NCBI GenBank assembly: GCA_020216625.1
Contig: JAIUYB010000180.1
Coordinates: 1-5,734 of the forward strand
Source of the DNA: Desulfarculus sp.
GTDB lineage: Bacteria > Desulfobacterota > Desulfarculia > Desulfarculales > Desulfarculaceae
Length of the DNA stretch: 5,734 nucleotides
Reading direction: 5' to 3'
In this document: positions 1-4,253 of the stretch, one piece after another
How the letters are laid out: each line of letters opens with the position of its first letter
Position numbering within the stretch: the first letter of the stretch is position 1
Notes under the pieces: model-generated
What the model saw: only the letters and a program-made list of their open reading frames with translations
The model's database searches: none
What the model was told of the DNA's origin: nothing
Translations under genes and position numbers: made by a program

Positions 1-252
1 GACGAGGACCCGGAGCGTCCCGGGGCCTGGGTGGCCGGCCGCAAGCTGGCGGCCATCGGGCTGGCGGTGCCGGAGAAGGTGACCATGCACGGTCTGGCCT
101 TCAACGTCTCCACCCGCTTGGAGGACTTCGACCACATCCGGGCCTGCGGACTGGACGCCAAGCCCACCAGCCTGGAGGCGGAGCTGGGGCGGCCGGTGGA
201 TATCGACCAGGTTTTCAAAGAGTTGTTCGCCGAGCTGATCCGGCGGCTGTGA
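1..252 (+). CDS. lipB: Lipoyl(octanoyl) transferase LipB, C-terminal part
   Basis: LipB moves the octanoyl group from octanoyl-ACP to a lysine of lipoyl-dependent enzymes, the first step of lipoate synthesis in the cytoplasm. The window opens inside the gene, and the last 83 residues are visible in frame 1. The core reads GRKLAAIGL, then TMHGLAFNV, then the RACGL segment, which is the usual order at the LipB active site. The expected catalytic lysine is window residue 15 (bases 43-45) and the expected catalytic cysteine is residue 49 (bases 145-147). They are 34 residues apart, as in E. coli LipB (K142/C176). The end at TGA 250-252 follows a normal short C-terminal helix ending LIRRL. A GTG at 31-33 lies inside the conserved region and is not the start. 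The following gene starts 138 bases downstream and is functionally unrelated, so lipB is probably the end of its transcription unit. The identification is strong, although only about a third of the protein is seen. Confidence 0.93.
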   Translation, partial: DEDPERPGAWVAGRKLAAIGLAVPEKVTMHGLAFNVSTRLEDFDHIRACGLDAKPTSLEAELGRPVDIDQVFKELFAELIRRL

Positions 253-281
253 GCGGGATCGTCGGGGCGGGGTGAAGGCGG

Positions 282-303
282 GCGGGCCGGGTTTTCCGGC
301 CGC
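282..303 (+). terminator. Weak hairpin downstream of lipB
   Basis: GGCCGG (285-290) pairs with CCGGCC (296-301) around a GTTTT loop. Two outer pairs are possible if G284 is bulged. No T tract follows, so this is only a possible terminator or RNA 3'-end structure. The rest of 253-390 is GC-rich, and I see no convincing sigma-70 promoter in it. How the next gene is transcribed, by readthrough from lipB or from an unrecognised promoter, is therefore open. Confidence 0.3.
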
Positions 304-377
304 GTCGGCGGTCCGCCGTCCGGAGCGTCGCCGCCTGGGGCTCGACTCTTGTTCGCGTCACCCGAGCAACCTAGTCA

Positions 378-385
378 AGAGGAGG
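378..385 (+). promoter_or_regulatory. Shine-Dalgarno site that fixes the start at 391
   Basis: AGAGGAGG lies 5 nt upstream of the ATG at 391, a near-perfect anti-16S match at normal spacing. The same frame is open back to a TTG at 349, but that codon would put 14 polar residues in front of the signal peptide and has no Shine-Dalgarno site. The ATG at 391 is therefore the start. Confidence 0.85.
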
Positions 386-390
386 CAACG

Positions 391-1659
391 ATGCAGAAAC
401 CCGCCAAGATGATGGGGCTGGCCTGCCTGGTCGCGGCGTTTGGCCTGATCGGCGCCGTGGCCGGCCTGTGGGCCGAGGAAAATCCGACCTCCGGGACCTC
501 CCCCGGGCCCCAGCAGTCGCCCGCCGCTTCCGCCGCGCTGACCCTGAAGGTGGACCAAGCCCACCTCGACAACGGCGGCCAGGTCATCGTCAGCGGCCAG
601 GCCCCGGCCGGCAAGCCGGTGATGCTGGAGGTGTGGGCGGCGGCGCGGGTGCGGTCGTCGTTTTTCGACTCCAAGCCCGACAAGGACGGGGTCATCCCCT
701 ATAAGCTCTACTTGACGTATGAAATGCCGTCCTTCTACCGGATCGTCCTGCCCAAGGACCGCCAGGCCGCCCTGAACGAGGTCAAGGGCCAGGGCAAGCA
801 GTGGGCCCTGGGCGAGGCGCTGAAGAAGCTGGGGGCCGAGGCCGCCTTCCAACAGCCGGCCCAGGCCGCCATCGAGGCCTACCAGGCCTCGTTCCTGGCC
901 AGCGTCATCGGCAGCCGCGGCGATCTGCTGCCCAAGCTGGACGACAAGGAGAACCGCCGTCGGGCCATGCAACTGGTCAAGGCCCGTTTCCGCAGCCCGG
1001 GCAATATCTTCGCGGCCGGGGTGGAGAGCGCCCCCGACGGATCGTTCAAGGCCGTGATCAAGATTCCCGAAGGTTCGGCCCCCGGCGACTATTTCGTGGC
1101 GGCGGTGGTGGACCAGGCCACCCGCAGCCAGCCGGTCAAGCTGGACAACGCCATCACGTTCCCCACCGTCTACATGAGCAACGCCGGCACCAGCATCAAC
1201 CTTTTCTGGCCCTTCCTGCTCTCCCTGGCCATCGGCACCTTTGGCGTGCTGATGGGCGCCGGCGGCGGCTTCATCCTCAACCCGCTGCTGGTCTCCATCT
1301 GGCCGCTGCCGCACACCATCGTGGCCGGCACCGTGATGCCCACCGTGCTCTTCTCCCAGGGTAGCGGAATCTATAACTATTCCAAGATCAAGTTCATCAA
1401 CTGGAAGCTGGGGGTGACCATGGGCCTGGCCATGTTGGTGGGTGGTTTCATCGGCCCCAAGCTCACCGAGTTGATAACCCTGGATCAGTTCAAGTTCGTT
1501 TTCGGGTGGATCCTGCTTGTCCTGGCGGCCTTGATGCTCTGGCAGACCACGCCGGGCTACCTGGCCAAGAACAAGAAGGAGCAGGAGGTGCTCAAGCAAT
1601 GCAAGCTCATGGCGGAGCAGGCGGCCAAGGCCCGCAAGGGCGAAGCGCCCAAGTGCTAA
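391..1659 (+). CDS. TauE/SafE-family transporter, first half, with exported N-terminal domain
   Basis: The protein has 422 residues. Residues 1-28 look like a signal peptide (basic start, hydrophobic 8-27, possible cleavage after LWA). Residues 30-50 form a Pro/Ser/Ala-rich linker. Residues 51-260 form an exported domain: a beta-rich start with VSGQAPAGKPV (67-77), a helical charged stretch (about 120-200), then a beta-rich end with APDGSF and APGDYFVAAVV (214-240). This resembles an Ig-like sandwich interrupted by helices, but I cannot name the family. Residues 271-384 are half of a TauE/SafE (DUF81/TSUP) transporter, with GAGGG followed after four residues by PL (289-299), then GGFIGP (351-356), and about four or five membrane segments. 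Residues 385-422 are a basic tail with Cys404 and Cys422. The family normally has both halves in one chain of about 250 residues; here the second half is the next gene, 57 nt downstream in the same frame. The family exports sulfite, sulfoacetate and related anions. The substrate here is unknown, and export direction is inferred from the family. Confidence 0.85.
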   Translation: MQKPAKMMGLACLVAAFGLIGAVAGLWAEENPTSGTSPGPQQSPAASAALTLKVDQAHLDNGGQVIVSGQAPAGKPVMLEVWAAARVRSSFFDSKPDKDGVIPYKLYLTYEMPSFYRIVLPKDRQAALNEVKGQGKQWALGEALKKLGAEAAFQQPAQAAIEAYQASFLASVIGSRGDLLPKLDDKENRRRAMQLVKARFRSPGNIFAAGVESAPDGSFKAVIKIPEGSAPGDYFVAAVVDQATRSQPVKLDNAITFPTVYMSNAGTSINLFWPFLLSLAIGTFGVLMGAGGGFILNPLLVSIWPLPHTIVAGTVMPTVLFSQGSGIYNYSKIKFINWKLGVTMGLAMLVGGFIGPKLTELITLDQFKFVFGWILLVLAALMLWQTTPGYLAKNKKEQEVLKQCKLMAEQAAKARKGEAPKC

Positions 1660-1702
1660 CCCGGGGTTTGTCGAGCCAACGCGGCTCCAACCATCAGAAT
1701 AC

Positions 1703-1708
1703 GAGGAG
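1703..1708 (+). promoter_or_regulatory. Shine-Dalgarno site of the second TauE/SafE half
   Basis: GAGGAG lies 8 nt before the ATG at 1717. It matters because the upstream gene is in the same frame and only one stop codon separates the two. This site supports independent initiation at 1717, so the split appears to be genuine and not a sequencing error. Confidence 0.75.
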
Positions 1709-1716
1709 TTAAGACC

Positions 1717-2106
1717 ATGATCGTTCAATTCATGGGTCAAGAGTTCAAGGTGAACATCGTCCTGGGTTGCCTGGGCGCGTTTTTGATCGCCATAGTTTCC
1801 TCCATGTTCGGCTTCGGCGGCGGACCCTTCATGGTGCCGCTGATGACGGTGGGCCTGCGCCTGCCCATGTTCGTGGTGGTGGGCAGCTCGCTGCTGGCCA
1901 TCTTCTTCAACACCCTGATGGGCACCATGCGCCACTACCAGTTCGGCAACTTCGACCTGCTGCTGTTTGTGGTCATGTTCCCGGCCGCGATCCTGGGCGG
2001 CTATATCGCTCCTCAGATCGCCAAGCGGGTCAGCCCCCTGTGGGTCAAGCGCATCGCGGTGGTGGGCCTGACCATCCTGGCCCTGAACCTGCTGGGCGTC
2101 TACTAG
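1717..2106 (+). CDS. TauE/SafE-family transporter, second half (129 aa)
   Basis: This small inner-membrane protein holds only one half of a TauE/SafE (TSUP) transporter. Residues 12-30 form a membrane segment. GFGGG (32-36) is followed after four residues by PL (41-42). Further hydrophobic segments cover about 51-68, 79-99 and 110-128. GGYIAP (94-99) matches GGFIGP of the upstream gene, and GxGGG to GGxIxP is 62 residues in both. RHYQFGNFD (72-80) also aligns with YNYSKIKFINW of the upstream half. A full transporter of this family has two such repeats, so this protein most likely pairs with the upstream product to form one pore; that pairing is inference. It has no signal peptide and almost no soluble part. 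It is the last gene of a two-gene unit, and a strong hairpin begins 22 nt after its stop. The alternative is a homodimeric half-transporter working alone. Confidence 0.87.
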   Translation: MIVQFMGQEFKVNIVLGCLGAFLIAIVSSMFGFGGGPFMVPLMTVGLRLPMFVVVGSSLLAIFFNTLMGTMRHYQFGNFDLLLFVVMFPAAILGGYIAPQIAKRVSPLWVKRIAVVGLTILALNLLGVY

Positions 2107-2128
2107 CCCCCGCGGGCGCCACAAAGTC

Positions 2129-2173
2129 CGGGGCGGGCCGCCTCCCACAGGGAGGCGGCCCGCCCCGCCGTTT
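2129..2173 (+). terminator. Strong hairpin terminator after the TauE/SafE pair
   Basis: GGGGCGGGCCGCCTCCC (2130-2146) pairs perfectly with 2150-2166 around an ACA loop. C2129-G2167 adds an 18th pair. Only TTT (2171-2173) follows, so the U tract is poor, but the stem is very stable. The same stem would form on the - strand. It closes the two-gene unit and separates it from the porins. Confidence 0.75.
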
Positions 2174-2420
2174 GCGCCCCCTGGTCGCGGGCTAATCTCT
2201 CTCCCCCCGCCCTGGCGTGGCGCGAAAACCCGCCCCCGGCTCCCATCACCCCCTCTCAAACCGCCCCGTGACCGCGCCCCCGGCGGCGCATACCTTCCGG
2301 CCCCGCGCGGTGGCCGCTGGCTCGGGTCCGGGATCATGGTTCGCCCCGGCCCTGGGTGACGCCACGGTCGACCCACGTTTCGCGCTGGAACGGAACGGTA
2401 TTTCGAACGGGGCGGGCGCG
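2174..2420. other. GC-rich intergenic stretch with no gene seen
   Basis: I find no supported gene, RNA gene or promoter here on either strand. Short open frames exist (for example 2217-2456 on +, and 2246-2560 on -), but they have no Shine-Dalgarno site, their composition changes abruptly along their length, and they resemble no family. The only small pattern is GAACGG occurring three times (2388, 2393 and 2405), just before the composition drops into the AT-rich island. Confidence 0.5.
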
Positions 2421-2448
2421 ATGCTTATATATATGATGATTAAAATGC

Positions 2449-2569
2449 AAACATGATCGAAAACACTTTTAAATAAATGGATAAAATTTACTAAACTAGT
2501 TGAGGCCGCTATTTTAATTGCTATCAAAGCATATAACGTCATTTGACGTGAATTAAACATGATGATCGA
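2449..2569. repeat. Direct repeat AAACATGAT, two copies
   Basis: AAACATGATCGA lies at 2449-2460 and AAACATGATGATCGA at 2555-2569. They share AAACATGAT and then GATCGA, the second copy having three extra bases. The copies start 106 bp apart, about ten helical turns. They may be paired protein-binding sites. Chance is possible because the region is AT-rich. Confidence 0.35.
2536..2549. repeat. Inverted repeat ACGTCA-TT-TGACGT
   Basis: This is a perfect 6-bp inverted repeat with a 2-bp centre. Its right arm belongs to TTGACGTGA (2543-2551), which recurs exactly at 2631-2639 over the -35 box of the candidate promoter. It is probably an operator for a dimeric regulator; no regulator family can be assigned. 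Confidence 0.4.
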
Positions 2570-2612
2570 TATTCATCCACGAGTTGCGGTTAATTAGACG
2601 ACACAACAAAAA

Positions 2613-2641
2613 TGTCACCCTAAAATTATGTTGACGTGACA
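2613..2641. repeat. Inverted repeat TGTCAC / GTGACA overlapping the -35 box
   Basis: TGTCAC (2613-2618) and GTGACA (2636-2641) are exact reverse complements with centres 23 bp apart. The right arm overlaps the TTGACG -35 element, a position where a bound protein would affect RNA polymerase. It does not fit the CRP (TGTGA-N6-TCACA) or FNR spacing. Confidence 0.35.
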
Positions 2642-2660
2642 AGGGCTAGGATGCTAGTTT
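2631..2660 (+). promoter_or_regulatory. Candidate sigma-70 promoter of the first porin gene
   Basis: The -35 element is TTGACG (2631-2636), one mismatch from consensus. The -10 element is TAGTTT (2655-2660), preceded by TGC as in an extended -10, with an 18-bp spacer. AT-rich DNA immediately upstream could act as an UP element. Transcription would begin near 2667, giving a leader of about 190 nt. The -10 match is only moderate. Confidence 0.5.
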
Positions 2661-2706
2661 CACAAACGAACCAGGACGGCTTTCAGGGTTTGGCCGGCCT
2701 GGGGAG

Positions 2707-2735
2707 TGGCCAGAGGGGTTGGCGCCCCCTGGCCA
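2707..2735 (+). other. Leader hairpin 1 of the first porin mRNA
   Basis: TGGCCAG (2707-2713) pairs with CTGGCCA (2729-2735), and GGGG (2715-2718) pairs with CCCC (2725-2728), with A2714 bulged and a TTGGCG loop. A competing pairing TTTGGCC (2689-2695) with GGCCAAA (2731-2737) shares the right arm. The two folds exclude each other, as in a leader switch, but no known riboswitch class is recognised. Confidence 0.4.
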
Positions 2736-2784
2736 AAGCTTGGTTGCGGGCTCGGGGTGCGCCCGTGGCCGGGCGAGGGAAGCC

Positions 2785-2814
2785 GGCGCGCGTTCCTTGG
2801 GGAACGTCAGCGCC
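2785..2814 (+). other. Leader hairpin 2 of the first porin mRNA
   Basis: The outer stem pairs GGCGC (2785-2789) with GCGCC (2810-2814), and the inner stem pairs CGTTCC (2791-2796) with GGAACG (2801-2806) around a TTGG loop. A small internal loop separates them. It ends 22 nt before the AAGGAG of the porin gene and has no T tract, so it is more likely an mRNA-stabilising or translational element than a terminator. Confidence 0.4.
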
Positions 2815-2853
2815 GCGAAGCTGGTACCTGCTAGAAAAGGAGTGAGGGAACCA

Positions 2854-4053
2854 ATGAAGAAGCTGTTCACCGTTTTGGCGGTGGTGGCGGTGCTGGGCCT
2901 GGCGATGCCTGTCCTGGCCGCCGACGCCCCCGGCACCAACGTCGTGGTCGGCGGCCGCATCCTGACCGACTTCGGCTATCAGAAACAGTCCAAGGAGCTG
3001 ACCAGCAACGGCAAAGAGGACGTGACCACCGCGTTCGTCAACGTGGCCGGCCACTCCTACCTGAACGCCAAGTTCACCAGCGCCGACAAGTCCACCGGTG
3101 GCTTCATCGAGCTGGGCCTGGGCTCCAAGCTGGGCAACACCGAGACCGTCAGCCTTCGCTACGCCTACGGCTGGTGGAAGGTTGGCAGCTGCAAGCTGGT
3201 CGCCGGCCACCTCGACGGCTGGATCGGCACCCTGAAGCACGCCCCCAAGCAGTATTTCGGTCTGACCCAGTCCGCCAAGCTGCTGCTGTCCAACTGGGGC
3301 TACATCTACACCGGCCGCCACCCCATGGTGCGGTTCGAGTGGGAGAAGGATAACCTGGGCTTCTCCGTGGCCCTGGTGCAGCCCCTGGGCGAGCTGACCC
3401 CGCAGCAGTCCGGCGGCCTGGCCCCGGGCTCCACCGCCCTGCCCGGCACCGTCGACATCTACGCCAACCTGCCTCGCCTGGACCTGGCCGCCCAGTTCAC
3501 CTTCGGCGGTCTGTGGGTGGGCCCGGGCTTCGGTATCTCCCAGTTCAAGATCGAGAAGGGCGCCAACACCATGAAGGATGACACCATCACTTCGTGGATC
3601 GCCATCCTGCCCGTGAAGTTCACCATGGGCCCGTTCACCGCCAAGGCCGAGGTCCACTGGGGCCAGAACAACGAGTACGACTGGAACGGCATCAACGGCG
3701 GCCTGAAGAACCTGCCCCGCTCGGTGGCCTACCGCAAGGCTGACGGCGCCATCGAGGACACCCGCAACGTGGGTGGCTTCCTGGCCCTGGAGTACAAGCT
3801 GACCACCGACCTGGAGGTCACCGCGGGCTACGGCATCGAGAAGCTGAACAACGACGCGTGGAAGAAGGACGCTGGCTACAAGAACGACGACTACACCCGT
3901 CAGGGCATGTTCGTGGCCTTCCCCTACACCATCACCAAGAACTTCTCGATCCATCCCGAGTTCAACTACTTCAACTACGGCGACGCCCTCAGCAACGGCA
4001 ACGACAACGGCAACGAGTGGATGGCTGGCCTCCAGTTCCGTTTCGTCTTCTAG
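2854..4053 (+). CDS. Porin-like outer-membrane beta-barrel protein, first paralogue
   Basis: The protein has 399 residues. Residues 1-22 or 1-23 are a signal peptide (MKKLF start, hydrophobic core, cleavage at VLA or LAA). The rest is rich in Gly, Asn, Thr and aromatics in alternating patterns, and it ends GLQFRFVF, a C-terminal phenylalanine with alternating hydrophobic residues as used for BAM-dependent insertion. These features indicate an outer-membrane barrel, probably a porin. Landmark segments are LRYAYGWW (101-108), TGRHP (153-157), VQPLGELTPQQSGG (175-188) and DTRNVGGFLALE (302-313). I do not recognise a named family or substrate. The start is set by AAGGAG/GAGGG before ATG 2854; an in-frame extension upstream to 2719 lies in the hairpin leader and is rejected. 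CTG-dominated codons, a long structured leader and its own terminator suggest high expression. The next gene is a paralogue, about half identical by eye. Confidence 0.85.
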   Translation: MKKLFTVLAVVAVLGLAMPVLAADAPGTNVVVGGRILTDFGYQKQSKELTSNGKEDVTTAFVNVAGHSYLNAKFTSADKSTGGFIELGLGSKLGNTETVSLRYAYGWWKVGSCKLVAGHLDGWIGTLKHAPKQYFGLTQSAKLLLSNWGYIYTGRHPMVRFEWEKDNLGFSVALVQPLGELTPQQSGGLAPGSTALPGTVDIYANLPRLDLAAQFTFGGLWVGPGFGISQFKIEKGANTMKDDTITSWIAILPVKFTMGPFTAKAEVHWGQNNEYDWNGINGGLKNLPRSVAYRKADGAIEDTRNVGGFLALEYKLTTDLEVTAGYGIEKLNNDAWKKDAGYKNDDYTRQGMFVAFPYTITKNFSIHPEFNYFNYGDALSNGNDNGNEWMAGLQFRFVF

Positions 4054-4083
4054 TCGCCTGATACCGTCCTGAAAGCACCCCGC

Positions 4084-4118
4084 GCGGGCCGGAGGCTCTC
4101 CTCCGGCCCGCATCTATT
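4084..4118 (+). terminator. Hairpin terminator after the first porin
   Basis: GCGGGCCGGAGG (4084-4095) pairs perfectly over 12 bp with CCTCCGGCCCGC (4100-4111) around a CTCT loop. ATCTATT follows, a weak T-rich tail. It begins 30 nt after the stop codon and should end most transcripts of the abundant first porin before the second. Confidence 0.75.
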
Positions 4119-4142
4119 GGGGGCGCGGCCCAGACCCAGCGC

Positions 4143-4172
4143 TTGCCCGGGGCCGGGCTGGCGTGCTAATAG
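4143..4172 (+). promoter_or_regulatory. Weak promoter candidate of the second porin gene
   Basis: TTGCCC (4143-4148) could be a -35 element. TAATAG (4167-4172), preceded by TGC (4164-4166), could be an extended -10 at 18 bp; GCTAAT (4165-4170) at 16 bp is an alternative. The leader would be about 75 nt. The short AT-rich patch that follows (4167-4198) stands out locally, but the match to consensus is poor. Confidence 0.3.
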
Positions 4173-4253
4173 TAGAAAAGCAGTAAATTCCTTCTTCCAG
4201 CGTTCGCCATCCATCCCCCCCCACGATGACCGGTCTGCCCGGAGAGGCGCGCC

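Larger units (their letters stand above)
2421..2640. promoter_or_regulatory. AT-rich regulatory island upstream of the first porin
   Basis: By hand count 68 of 220 bases are G or C (about 31%), against well over 60% in the genes. The island contains A/T runs such as TTATATATAT, TTTTAAATAAA and ATAAAATTTA, repeated 9-mers, short inverted repeats and a promoter at its right edge. I see no coding potential. Such an island in front of a porin gene probably serves as a bent, easily melted region or as a landing site for a nucleoid-type or dedicated regulator. A remnant of transferred DNA is the alternative. The function is inferred only from composition and position. Confidence 0.55.

Noticed and set aside
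349..377. Possible promoter TTGTTC / TAGTCA just before the first transporter gene
   Set aside because: The -10 match is poor, and transcription would start inside or after the ribosome binding site.
349..390. TTG start extending the first transporter gene by 14 codons
   Set aside because: It has no Shine-Dalgarno site, and the extension would bury the signal peptide. The ATG at 391 has AGAGGAGG at 5 nt.
415..426. Lipobox around the cysteine in GLAC of the first transporter protein
   Set aside because: The cysteine is residue 12, too early and inside the hydrophobic core, and the -3 position is Gly, not Leu.
358..2376. Long antisense open frame of 672 codons across the transporter pair
   Set aside because: It mirrors the codon structure of the + strand genes in GC-rich DNA. 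It is low in complexity (Gly, Gln, His, Arg), has no Shine-Dalgarno site, and overlaps two genes with clear domains.
2246..2560. Antisense open frame of 104 codons in the intergenic region
   Set aside because: Its first half is translated AT-rich island and its second half GC-rich filler. It has no Shine-Dalgarno site, no recognisable fold, and an abrupt composition change.
2421..2640. CRISPR array or insertion-element end in the AT-rich island
   Set aside because: There are only two copies of each 9-mer with unequal spacing, no regular spacers, no long terminal inverted repeats and no transposase frame.
2730..2748. Possible sigma-54 promoter TGGCCA...TTGC
   Set aside because: The GG and GC elements are three bases too far apart for the -24/-12 rule.
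2719..2853. 45-codon N-terminal extension of the first porin
   Set aside because: The stretch folds as the hairpin leader, encodes Arg/Gly-rich sequence, and would precede a perfect MKKLF signal peptide that has its own ribosome binding site.
2683..4113. Antisense open frame of 476 codons opposite the first porin
   Set aside because: It is a shadow frame. The similar shadow at 4050-5528 arises because the two porins are paralogues with the same codon bias, not because an antisense protein is conserved.
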